Notes: generated by a model not told the origin, from the letters alone. 7,655 bases of DNA from an uncultured Prevotella sp. (GCA_934229335.1 CAKQDQ010000115.1:1-7655), one strand, 5' to 3'. Positions 1 to 6,464 are shown, counted from the stretch's first letter. Program-made: numbers and translations.

Positions 1-600
1 ATAGTATGCCATGTTTTTGTTAATGGTATCCGTGTCTTCACAGTGTGCCATCAGCACAAGATTCATGTCGTGTGCAACGGTGAACACGTTGTCAAGTGCC
101 ACTTTCTTGTCAACAAGCATATTGCCAGTACTTGACCCCATGAATAGTTTTATGCCAGGAATGGTTGTAGGGTCCATTTTGCGCAGCTCCTCAATGTTGT
201 CGTTAGTAGCTCCTGGGAAGAAGCAGTAGTTAATGTGCATCTTCTCCTTAGCTATAGCTTTCTTCTCCTCCAGAGCCTCTAAAGTTGTGGTCTGTGGTTT
301 AGTGTTAGGCATTTCGAAAACAGAAGTCACGCCACCGAAGGCTGCTGCACGGCTTTCGCTCTCCATGTCAGCCTTATGTGTTAATCCTGGTTCACGAAAG
401 TGTACGTGTGTATCTATCACGCCAGGCATCACGATACAGCCTGTAGCATCGACAACATTGTCGTAGGTAGCACTGTCATTGTTGTCTCCTCCTACTATGA
501 TGTCCTCAATGCGGTCATCTTTTATTATTATATCCGCCTTACGTTGTAAACCCTCGTTTACTATTGTTCCTCCTTTTATCAGTGTCAGCATAGTTATCAT
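1..600 (-). CDS. pyrC: Dihydroorotase, N-terminal part (runs off left edge)
   Basis: This is the amino-terminal 200 residues of a zinc amidohydrolase of the dihydroorotase family, which cyclises carbamoyl-aspartate to dihydroorotate in cytoplasmic pyrimidine synthesis. Reading left from 600, the protein begins MITMLTLIKGGTIVNEG, the small beta-sandwich that opens these enzymes. The metal motif DTHVHFREPG lies at residues 63-72 (His65, His67). GIKLFMGSSTGN follows at 149-160, where Lys151 is in the place of the carboxylated bridging lysine of the superfamily, and the zinc-ligand region LMAHCED is at 183-189 (His186). The family is about 430-450 residues, so somewhat less than half is present. 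A second in-frame ATG at 591 (MLTLIKGG) is an equally good start. Allantoinase or hydantoinase is the main alternative, but FREPGLTHK strongly favours dihydroorotase. The gene has its own upstream promoter-like octamer and follows a terminator, so it probably starts a transcription unit. Confidence 0.93.
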   Translation of the reverse strand, partial: MITMLTLIKGGTIVNEGLQRKADIIIKDDRIEDIIVGGDNNDSATYDNVVDATGCIVMPGVIDTHVHFREPGLTHKADMESESRAAAFGGVTSVFEMPNTKPQTTTLEALEEKKAIAKEKMHINYCFFPGATNDNIEELRKMDPTTIPGIKLFMGSSTGNMLVDKKVALDNVFTVAHDMNLVLMAHCEDTDTINKNMAYY

Positions 601-621
601 TTCATCGTTTGGTTGTTACCG

Positions 622-629
622 CAAAAGTA
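622..629 (-). promoter_or_regulatory. Bacteroidetes -7 element for pyrC
   Basis: On the minus strand this is TACTTTTG, an exact match to the Bacteroidetes sigma-ABfr -7 consensus TAnnTTTG, 21 bases upstream of the farther ATG. No clean TTTG -33 box is seen 19-21 bases further upstream, so this half of the promoter is weak. The leader would be very short. Confidence 0.6.
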
Positions 630-702
630 CAAATAAAATTTCAGAAAACTTCTTTTTTGTAGAAATATCTACCAATTACGTGCTATTTTATGCTTATTTC
701 CA

Positions 703-748
703 CAATAAAAAAAGCGAATTCTTTGTGAGAATCCGCTTTTTTTTATTG
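703..748 (-). terminator. Intrinsic terminator after the lipoprotein gene
   Basis: A hairpin with arms 703-721 and 729-748 pairs an A-rich/GCG stem with its CGC/T-rich partner, interrupted by one mismatch, around a 7-base loop. The A and T runs flank the GC core on both sides, so it could work in either direction. On the minus strand it ends in a T tract directly downstream of the lipoprotein gene and upstream of the pyrC promoter, so its likely role is to separate those two units. Confidence 0.8.
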
Positions 749-784
749 TTGCTATAATTTATTGTTGTGGTGCATCGTTTCCCT

Positions 785-913
785 CCCCCGAAGGCGGGTT
801 GCCAGACATTTGCGGTGTTACTTTGTAGGATCTATAGTAAAGGGTTTATTATCTATAGCCCCCGAATGTGGGTTGCCAGGCATTTGCGGTGTTACCCCGT
901 CCATTTGCGGTGT
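785..913 (-). repeat. Imperfect tandem repeat in lipoprotein C-terminus
   Basis: Two 37-base copies at 859-895 and 785-821 match at 34 of 37 positions and start 74 bases apart. A third, shorter copy lies at 897-913. On the minus strand the copies encode TPQMDG, VTPQMPGNPHSG and, in a shifted frame, VTPQMSGNPPSG. The last copy straddles the annotated stop codon. The spacing of 74, one short of a multiple of three, is what puts the last copy out of frame. Confidence 0.85.
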
Positions 914-1648
914 ATTTTCCTTAATGTCTGCTGCTCCCGTCATCACGTCTTGGTTGTGCTGAGCAGCTTCCATATATTCCTTTATTATAGGGTTGTTCTT
1001 AAACGTGTCGGTAGCCTTTGCCATGAGAGCCTCAATCCATGGTGTCAGTACAGGATATTCATACGCCTGTGTTGACATAAGGAAAACGTATGGACCGAGG
1101 CAGTTGTCGAAGTTATCAGCAATAAAGCCGCTTACCAGCTTGTCCTCCTTCTCTAATAACAGTTGCTGTATGGCACCTAACCTTGCGTTAACCTGATCCA
1201 TGTCTTCCGCGTTCATGTATGCTTGGTTTTGAGTATGTTCCAGATCTTCCATCTGTTGCACCAGTTGTCGATAGCGTGTGGTGAAAGCGGTAAGTGTATC
1301 ATTGAGCGGAGTGCCCTTACAGCTCTGCCTCTGTTCGTTCATCTCCACAGTAATCTTACCGTCTTCCAGTACCACCGGTATTACAGCATTGTTGTCAAGA
1401 CACAGCATTACTACCTGTACGGAGTCCAATGCGCCAGAGAATGTGAACTTTCCGTGAACCACATCACATGAATCTAAACCCTGTGGTTTGTCACCAGTCA
1501 GCGCACGTAGATAGAGCATCCGTCCATCAACGTCTTGCATATCAGATGTGCCTACAATATTATATTTAGTACATGAAGCGAGTGTTGTTATGGCAAGCAG
1601 TGCGAGCCATAAGTTTGATAGATGTAAAGCAGCGATTTTATTTTTCAT
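818..1648 (-). CDS. DUF4369-type lipoprotein, C-terminus probably frameshifted
   Basis: This 276-residue protein is probably a membrane-anchored lipoprotein. It has a short basic start, a hydrophobic stretch at about 10-24 and a lipobox LASC with the lipidated Cys26. Residues about 30-120 resemble the DUF4369 domain that precedes thioredoxin-like modules in Bacteroidetes: a beta-rich segment with VVLEDGKITVEM near 92-103, then the typical CKGTPLNDTLTAF. Residues about 125-175 look helical and possibly coiled-coil. No thioredoxin domain or CxxC follows, so this is the stand-alone form with no reductase activity visible. The tail is rich in Pro, Gln, Gly and Asn with TPQM.G repeats. The reading ends at TAA (818-820) inside a further copy of that repeat; one extra base in the A run at 822-824 would carry translation for 20 more residues to a stop at 759-761. 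The start at 1646-1648 is the only one that keeps the signal peptide. The cellular role is unknown. Confidence 0.85.
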   Translation of the reverse strand: MKNKIAALHLSNLWLALLAITTLASCTKYNIVGTSDMQDVDGRMLYLRALTGDKPQGLDSCDVVHGKFTFSGALDSVQVVMLCLDNNAVIPVVLEDGKITVEMNEQRQSCKGTPLNDTLTAFTTRYRQLVQQMEDLEHTQNQAYMNAEDMDQVNARLGAIQQLLLEKEDKLVSGFIADNFDNCLGPYVFLMSTQAYEYPVLTPWIEALMAKATDTFKNNPIIKEYMEAAQHNQDVMTGAADIKENTPQMDGVTPQMPGNPHSGAIDNKPFTIDPTK

Positions 1649-1698
1649 AAATCAGTTTTGCGATTAACGGGAGTCTATGCGCCCTATAAAAGTGTTTG

Positions 1699-1706
1699 CA
1701 AAGATA
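1699..1706 (-). promoter_or_regulatory. -7 element for the lipoprotein gene
   Basis: The minus strand reads TATCTTTG, matching TAnnTTTG, about 50 bases upstream of the start codon. The expected -33 region holds only a weak TTTCC-like sequence, so the call rests on one element and its position. Confidence 0.5.
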
Positions 1707-1844
1707 TTGAGAAATATCGATGTATGGAAATAATTTCACTGTATTTAGGTAACAAGTGTGTTCGTTTAACTTTTTTTTATTGCTTATGTGGCTTCTGTAA
1801 TGCCTCTATCTGTGCTTTTATTGGCGTTCTTATTACTGTTTTCC

Positions 1845-1871
1845 GTCTGTAAAATCAATACTTTTACGGAC
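1845..1871 (+). repeat. Short hairpin
   Basis: GTCTGTAAAA pairs with TTTTACGGAC around a 7-base loop. Nine of ten positions are Watson-Crick and the tenth is a U-G wobble if transcribed on the plus strand. No gene on either strand ends just before it, so a terminator role is not supported. Confidence 0.45.
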
Positions 1872-1901
1872 TTGTAAAAATGGTAAATTTCGGAAATACT
1901 C

Positions 1902-1940
1902 TAAAAGGGGCTTGATTACATTGTAGTTAAGCCCCTTTTA
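1902..1940 (+). repeat. Strong GC-core hairpin, terminator-like
   Basis: The arms TAAAAGGGGCTT (1902-1913) and AAGCCCCTTTTA (1929-1940) are perfect 12-base complements. If transcribed on the plus strand, the inner bases continue the stem through two G-U wobbles to a 3-base loop, giving an 18-bp hairpin ending in UUUUA. On the minus strand the same positions become mismatches. This favours a plus-strand transcript, yet no plus-strand gene is recognisable upstream. Confidence 0.6.
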
Positions 1941-1956
1941 TCGTGTAATAAGGCCC

Positions 1957-1995
1957 AAATCACGATGCGATCAGTACTTGATCACAACGTGATTT
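1957..1995. repeat. 39-base compound palindrome
   Basis: The outer arms AAATCACG (1957-1964) and CGTGATTT (1988-1995) and the inner arms GATCA (1969-1973) and TGATC (1979-1983) share one centre at 1976. They are separated by two symmetric 4-base unpaired stretches. The exact two-tier symmetry is typical of a protein-binding operator or of a dispersed palindromic repeat, and this sequence alone does not decide between them. Confidence 0.6.
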
Positions 1996-2019
1996 GATAG
2001 TTTTAGTATTTTGAAAGCA

Positions 2020-2044
2020 TATCTTCTTTATTTTTAAGAAGATA
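2020..2044. repeat. 9-bp hairpin
   Basis: TATCTTCTT (2020-2028) and AAGAAGATA (2036-2044) are perfect complements around a 7-base T-rich loop. It is the fourth of four closely packed inverted repeats between 1845 and 2044. I assign no function. Confidence 0.5.
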
Positions 2045-2099
2045 CGGCTGCGATTGCTGCAGTAACTAAAAATGGTGAATTGGGGAAACGATGAATTAT

Positions 2100-2336
2100 G
2101 TGACGGTAAAAAATAACTTGGTACAATTTAACGAGATAAATAATATCTAAGATAAAGTTGTCTTGCCATATCTTTTTGGATATTTTGGAGCCATTCATCA
2201 GTCACAATGCTCGCATTGACCCCCTCCGCTTTCGCTTTCTCCCCCGTTTGGCGGGGGAGGGCAACCTTCTTTATGTCTCCAAACTATCTCAAAAATCTAT
2301 GACATAAATTATACCAGTTTATTTTTTCACCGTCAC
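2100..2336. mobile_element. MITE-like palindromic element with about 31-bp terminal inverted repeats
   Basis: The ends are imperfect inverted repeats: 2100-2130, beginning GTGACGGTAAAAAATAAC, matches the reverse complement of 2305-2336, beginning GTGACGGTGAAAAAATAA, with a few gaps and substitutions. Two further inner inverted pairs follow, 2151-2168 with 2259-2277 and 2171-2190 with 2277-2297. The centre holds two perfect hairpins: 2205-2218 (6-bp stem, 2-base loop) and 2239-2259 (CTCCCCCG with CGGGGGAG). It has no open reading frame and no transposase, so any movement would need help from elsewhere. The trinucleotide TAT lies directly outside both ends, too short to count as a target duplication. 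Confidence 0.6.
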
Positions 2337-2388
2337 TATACAAAAACAAAAATATTCTGAGAAAACCAGTTTTTATTTCGATATTAAT

Positions 2389-2690
2389 ATTCATTAATCT
2401 GAAGTTTCGGATTTAGGTTTGTACGGGCTGAAAGCCCAACAGCACATAGCCCAGGGCAGCGCCCTGGGGATGTATCCGTTATGGATGTCGCCCTGTAAGG
2501 GCAAAAGCATTATCTGATTTATTTCAAGCTTTTGCCCTTTCAGGGCGAAGTTCGTTGAAAATGAGTTACCCAGGGTGCCGCTTCGCTTGCCCTGGGCTAT
2601 GTGCTGTTGGGCTTTCTTGCTTGAGGCAAGTAGCAGAGACAATAACAGCCCGTACAAACCTAAATCTGAAACTTGAATTCATTAATCTGA
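2389..2690. mobile_element. Nested-palindrome MITE/REP-like element with 14-bp flanking direct repeats
   Basis: ATTCATTAATCTGA occurs exactly at 2389-2402 and 2677-2690 and looks like a target-site duplication. Inside lie terminal inverted repeats 2402-2430 and 2646-2674 (28 of 29 match), a perfect 28-bp inverted pair 2430-2457 with 2589-2616, and an inner pair 2488-2508 with 2528-2548 (20 of 21). Local hairpins sit on the arms: GGGCTGAAAGCCC (2425-2437), CCCAGGGC/GCCCTGGG (2450-2468), 2490-2502, 2534-2546, and 2569-2596. The right arm carries about 29 extra bases (2617-2645) with their own small hairpin. There is no coding capacity. The layout resembles non-autonomous elements mobilised by a transposase elsewhere in the genome, possibly of the REP-associated type. 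Confidence 0.75.
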
Positions 2691-2866
2691 CATTCTTGTA
2701 CTTCTACGGATGTTCAGGCACTTTGCGGAATAACCATTCATGAATCTATCTCTTACGGGATATTTGAGTATATATGTGCAATACGAAGGTATTAATGATT
2801 CAAGTTGCTGTTGTTCACCGTTGATTATTTTTACACCGTGCCGTCTATAATCTCAATTTTTATTTG

Positions 2867-2874
2867 TAACTTTG
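2867..2874 (+). promoter_or_regulatory. -7 element for tex
   Basis: TAACTTTG matches TAnnTTTG, 34 bases ahead of the tex ATG. No TTTG box is present at the usual -33 spacing. The octamer lies outside the upstream repeat element, so the insertion at 2389-2690 has not displaced it. Confidence 0.6.
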
Positions 2875-2908
2875 TCGTCCATTTCAATTATTCACATTTC
2901 AAAAAATA

Positions 2909-5077
2909 ATGAATCAGACCTATTCACAAGTTATAGCCAAGAGCACAGGTATAAGCCAGAAGCAGGTTCTTAGTGTAATCTCTCTCCTTGATGAAGGTGC
3001 TACAATACCTTTCATCAGTCGTTATCGTAAGGAGGCTACAGGAGGACTTGACGAGGTACAGATATCCGGTATCAGCGATGAGTTAGATAAACTCAAAGAG
3101 TTGAGCAAACGTAAGGAGACTATCCTTACGACAATAGAGGGCTTGGGCAAACTGACAGACGAACTCCGTAAGCGCATAAACGATACTTGGGAGGCCAACG
3201 TGCTGGAGGATATATATATGCCTTATAAGCCAAAGCGTAAGACACGCGCTGAGGCAGCACGACAAAAGGGACTTGAACCGCTGGCTCTCTTCCTTAGATT
3301 CCAAAATCCTAATGCAAACGTTAAGAAGAAGGCACGCGAGTTCTTGTCAAAAGAGAAAGGCGTGGAGACGGTAGAAGAGGCAATAAAGGGTGCGCAGGAC
3401 ATCATAGCCGAACAGATAAGTGAAGATGAGAAAGCACGTAACATAGTGCGCCACGACTTTCAGAAGGGTGCCGTGATATCGTCAAAGCAGAAGGCACCAG
3501 ACTCAAAACTCTCTGCGGAGGAGAAGGAACGATTTAATGAAGAAGCACAGAAGTATCGTGACTACTTCGATTTCTCAGAGCGACTGTCACGCTGCGCCAG
3601 TCATCGCATACTCGCTATGCGTCGTGGTGAGGCTGAGGGATACCTCACAATAAGCATCAACGGTGACGATGAGCGTTGCCTCGACCGCTTTAGACGTCAA
3701 TACATCAACATGCCCTGCGAGGCGTCAGACCTTGTGTGGGAGGCGGTAGAAGACAGTTATAAACGCCTTATCAAACCGAGTATCGTGACAGAGTTTGCGG
3801 CATCTTCAAAGCAAACGGCAGACGAAGAGGCAATCCGCATTTTCGTAAAGAACCTTGAGCAACTCCTCATGGCAGCACCGCTGGGGCAAAAGCGTGTGCT
3901 GGCACTAGACCCTGGCTTCCGTACAGGTTGCAAACTGGTGTGTCTTGATGCCGAGGGTAACCTGCTTCACCATGAGGCTATATTCCCACACCCACCACGT
4001 GCCGACAGGGCAAAGGCTGCCGAACGTGTCGAGACGCTCGTTAAGAAATATCGCATAGAGGCAATCTCTATAGGCAACGGTACGGCAAGTCGTGAGACAG
4101 AAGAGTTTGTGCGCAAACTGCATTTGCCTGAAGATATAGGAGTATTCGTAGTAAGTGAGGATGGCGCAAGTATATATTCTGCCAGTAAGGTGGCGCGTGA
4201 GGAGTTCCCTAACGAAGATGTTACCGTGCGTGGAGCCGTCAGCATAGGTCGCAGACTGATGGACCCATTGGCAGAATTAGTGAAGATAGACGCTAATAGC
4301 ATCGGGGTGGGGCAGTACCAAAAGGATGTAGACCAGAAGATGTTAAAGCACTCACTTGACCAAACCGTGGAGATGTGTGTAAACAAAGTGGGCGTAAACC
4401 TTAATACTGCCTCAAAGCATCTGCTGACATACGTCTCAGGACTTACCACCACGATAGCGCAAAACATCGTAGACTATCGTGCCGCTAACGGTGCCTTCAC
4501 CACTCGCCGACAGTTATTGAAAGTGCCGAAACTGGGTCCAAAGGCGTTTGAACAGGCGGCGGGATTCCTTCGTGTCGCTGGTGGCAAGGAGCCATTGGAC
4601 AATAGTGCCGTACACCCAGAGTCATACTGCATAGTAGAGCAGATGGCACGAGACAACAAGTGTTCCGTTGCCGACCTGCTGGCTAAGAAAGAGTTGCGTG
4701 ACGCTATCGACATCAACCGCTACGTTACTGACAAGGTGGGACTGCCAACACTTAAGGACATCATGGCAGAACTGGATAAGCCAGGACGTGACCCACGCGA
4801 GCAGTTGACACAGTTTGAGTTCTCTAACGATATCCACGAGTTAGAAGACGTGCGCGAGGGCATGGTGCTCCCTGGTATAGTTACAAACATCACCAACTTT
4901 GGTTGCTTTGTTGACGTTGGTGTACACACACAAGGACTTGTTCACATCAGCGAGATGGCAGACAAGTTTGTGAAAGACCCTTACACCGTAGTATCACTTC
5001 ACCAGCACGTAACGGTAAAGGTAATGGACGTAGACCTGAAACGTAAACGACTCGCCCTGACGATGAAGGGAGTGTAG
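2909..5077 (+). CDS. tex: Tex, RNA-binding transcription accessory protein
   Basis: This complete 722-residue Tex protein is the bacterial relative of eukaryotic Spt6, a cytoplasmic nucleic-acid-binding factor linked to transcription and RNA metabolism. The helical Tex N-terminal domain carries LLDEGATIPFISRYRKEATGG at about 26-46 and the conserved IYMPYKPKRKTRAE near 102-115. The YqgF/RuvC-like domain starts at about 328 with VLALDPGFRTGCKLVCLD and includes ISIGNGTASRETE (386-398) and the Tex signature SEDGASIYSASKVAREEFP (416-434). SIGVGQYQKDVDQ is at 464-476. Helix-hairpin-helix DNA-binding repeats span about 495-556, with LKVPKLGPKAFEQAAGFLR. A C-terminal S1 RNA-binding domain spans about 650-719 (GIVTNITNFGCFVDVGVHTQGLVH). 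Length and domain order are normal for the Bacteroidetes form, with nothing missing. The start agrees with the family's first helix. It is a single-gene unit with its own promoter octamer and terminator. Confidence 0.97.
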   Translation: MNQTYSQVIAKSTGISQKQVLSVISLLDEGATIPFISRYRKEATGGLDEVQISGISDELDKLKELSKRKETILTTIEGLGKLTDELRKRINDTWEANVLEDIYMPYKPKRKTRAEAARQKGLEPLALFLRFQNPNANVKKKAREFLSKEKGVETVEEAIKGAQDIIAEQISEDEKARNIVRHDFQKGAVISSKQKAPDSKLSAEEKERFNEEAQKYRDYFDFSERLSRCASHRILAMRRGEAEGYLTISINGDDERCLDRFRRQYINMPCEASDLVWEAVEDSYKRLIKPSIVTEFAASSKQTADEEAIRIFVKNLEQLLMAAPLGQKRVLALDPGFRTGCKLVCLDAEGNLLHHEAIFPHPPRADRAKAAERVETLVKKYRIEAISIGNGTASRETEEFVRKLHLPEDIGVFVVSEDGASIYSASKVAREEFPNEDVTVRGAVSIGRRLMDPLAELVKIDANSIGVGQYQKDVDQKMLKHSLDQTVEMCVNKVGVNLNTASKHLLTYVSGLTTTIAQNIVDYRAANGAFTTRRQLLKVPKLGPKAFEQAAGFLRVAGGKEPLDNSAVHPESYCIVEQMARDNKCSVADLLAKKELRDAIDINRYVTDKVGLPTLKDIMAELDKPGRDPREQLTQFEFSNDIHELEDVREGMVLPGIVTNITNFGCFVDVGVHTQGLVHISEMADKFVKDPYTVVSLHQHVTVKVMDVDLKRKRLALTMKGV

Positions 5078-5098
5078 ACACGTATATAAATAAGGGAT

Positions 5099-5146
5099 AA
5101 GACGCATATCATCACATGGCAGACCTATGACGATATGCGTCTTTTT
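5099..5146 (+). terminator. Intrinsic terminator after tex
   Basis: AAGACGCATATC (5099-5110) and GATATGCGTCTT (5132-5143) form a perfect 12-bp stem that runs into a T tract ending at 5146. The 21-base loop can fold further through CATGG and CCTATG. It lies 22 bases after the tex stop codon. Confidence 0.88.
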
Positions 5147-5219
5147 GTGTTAAGGGTAGTAATAATTAGAACAACCCTTGATGTGGTCGGTTGTATAACA
5201 AAAAAAAGAAAGAAAATAT

Positions 5220-5250
5220 TTTGTGTATTGTAAGAAAAATAATACCTTTG
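5220..5250 (+). promoter_or_regulatory. Complete Bacteroidetes promoter for the sigma-like/macro-like gene
   Basis: The -33 box TTTG (5220-5223) and the -7 box TACCTTTG (5243-5250) are separated by 19 bases, as in the Bacteroidetes housekeeping promoter. The start codon is 37 bases after the -7 box, in an A-rich leader without a clear Shine-Dalgarno site. Confidence 0.8.
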
Positions 5251-5287
5251 CACATAAACCTCCATTCTTTTCCTAAACAAAAAAATA

Positions 5288-6448
5288 ATGATGCGTGATG
5301 ATGAAGAAGTGATAAACGGTTTCCGAAGTTTTGATGCCGACATAACGAAAGAGTACTTCTATGGCTATTGCCGTAGGGCATATAATGTGCTTGACAGTAA
5401 GTACCAGTTGCATAACAAAGTGGGACTGGACTTCTATTCCCTTGCACATGAGTATTATATGCAACTCCTTCTTCACGACTTCCGACAACTACAAAATCGC
5501 CCGAAGAACATGAAACTATCATCATTCATGTTCAAAGGCTTTTGGTTCGTAACAATGGATGCGCTGAAAGCACATAATAAGGAGGTGGAAAATACTACAG
5601 ACGCAGACGTAGTGTTGCAGTATGTGCGTTCCACAGACCGTGAGGAGGGAATGATGAAGCAGGTAGCCGAAGCCGTAGGCCGTCACTATCATGACCGCAT
5701 TATGGCACACATTGCGTGGGAAATCTTCGTCCTGGGATATAAACAGAAAGAGATAGGGGAGGAGATGGGAATGACACCATCGGCAGTAAATCAACGTTAC
5801 AAAAAGATGATGGAAGAGGTGGTAACGCCTTTTGTGATAGAAAACTACGGTAGTGGAATATACCTCGGCAATATATTCTCAGGATTCTCATGTAATGAAG
5901 CCGAAAGCACTTGTTACGATATCTCTAAATTTGCCGAGGAAACAAACTCTGATATGGCAGAAAGTACAGACGAAAGCATGAATACTCATGAGAATATGTG
6001 GGATAAGATTATGAGGAGAATGATAAATAAACGTATGAAAAATAAAGAAACAGACAATATGCAAGAGAATAGAATAACACCTAACTTCATAACTTCATTA
6101 AAAGAAAACGAAGTCTTTGTCTTTGGCTCTAATCTCCGTGGTGCTCACGCTGGTGGTGCGGCACGCACGGCATACCAGCATTTCGGAGCCATTATGGGGC
6201 AAGGAGTAGGTATGCAGGGGCAGTCATACGCCATACCTACCATGCAGGGTGGAGTAGAGACGATACGTCCTTATGTTGGCGAATTTATTAAGTATGCGAA
6301 GGAGCACTCGCACACCCGCTTCTATGTAACCCCTATAGGCTGTGGCATAGCAGGTTTTGAGCCAGAGGATATTGCTCCACTCTTCGAAGAGGCAATGGAC
6401 TTAGAGAACGTCTATCTGCCAAAGAGTTTTTGGAGGGTGATAGAGTGA
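5288..6448 (+). CDS. Fusion of a sigma-factor-like HTH domain with an A1S_2505/macro-like domain
   Basis: This 386-residue cytoplasmic protein has two unrelated halves. Residues about 15-190 look like a divergent sigma-70-type regulator. A helical region-2-like part (about 20-98) has many aromatic residues. A region-4-like helix-turn-helix at about 146-178 includes GYKQKEIGEEMGMTPSAVNQR. A polar, Met/Asn/Lys-rich linker covers about 200-262. Residues 265-385 form a compact domain with VFVFGSNLRGAHAGGAARTA (277-296), GQSYAIPT (311-318) and RFYVTPIGCGIAGFEPEDIAPLF (344-366). I recognise this as the family called A1S_2505 phage non-structural protein, which looks macrodomain-like and may bind a nucleotide-type ligand; that last point is inference. 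No -35 recognition role or enzyme activity can be shown. An internal ATG at 6059 (Met258), just before the second domain, follows A-rich sequence and could start a separate short product. The reading frame is unbroken. It is a single-gene unit behind its own promoter. Confidence 0.8.
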   Translation: MMRDDEEVINGFRSFDADITKEYFYGYCRRAYNVLDSKYQLHNKVGLDFYSLAHEYYMQLLLHDFRQLQNRPKNMKLSSFMFKGFWFVTMDALKAHNKEVENTTDADVVLQYVRSTDREEGMMKQVAEAVGRHYHDRIMAHIAWEIFVLGYKQKEIGEEMGMTPSAVNQRYKKMMEEVVTPFVIENYGSGIYLGNIFSGFSCNEAESTCYDISKFAEETNSDMAESTDESMNTHENMWDKIMRRMINKRMKNKETDNMQENRITPNFITSLKENEVFVFGSNLRGAHAGGAARTAYQHFGAIMGQGVGMQGQSYAIPTMQGGVETIRPYVGEFIKYAKEHSHTRFYVTPIGCGIAGFEPEDIAPLFEEAMDLENVYLPKSFWRVIE

Positions 6449-6464
6449 TTATGTAGTTTTTTTA

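Larger units (their letters stand above)
1649..2908. other. Gene-free, inverted-repeat-rich island upstream of tex
   Basis: No convincing coding region is found on either strand of this 1.26-kb stretch: open frames are short, Cys/Phe-rich or made of palindrome sequence. From left to right it holds the lipoprotein promoter, hairpins at 1845-1871 and 1902-1940, a compound palindrome at 1957-1995, a hairpin at 2020-2044, two MITE-like palindromic elements at 2100-2336 and 2389-2690, and the tex promoter. A 10-base palindrome ATTCATGAAT lies at 2736-2745. Otherwise 2691-2866 shows nothing I can name. Confidence 0.75.

Noticed and set aside
11..757. Three successive plus-strand open frames
   Set aside because: They are antisense to the dihydroorotase reading, which has the full DTHVHFRE and AHCED motifs, or run into the terminator.
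1658..1852. 64-codon open frame on the plus strand upstream of the 1902-1940 hairpin
   Set aside because: It begins by overlapping the lipoprotein promoter region, is rich in Cys and Phe, and resembles nothing known. It does not explain the hairpin.
2394..2657. 87-codon open frame on the minus strand
   Set aside because: It lies almost wholly in the nested palindrome and its residues follow from the inverted repeats. It has no promoter and no recognisable family.
2100..2690. Insertion sequence with transposase
   Set aside because: Inverted ends are present, but no open frame between them could encode a transposase, so only a non-autonomous element is claimed.
3967..4467. 166-codon open frame on the minus strand inside tex
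   Set aside because: It is antisense to the best conserved part of tex and its Ser/Thr-rich composition is that of a shadow frame.
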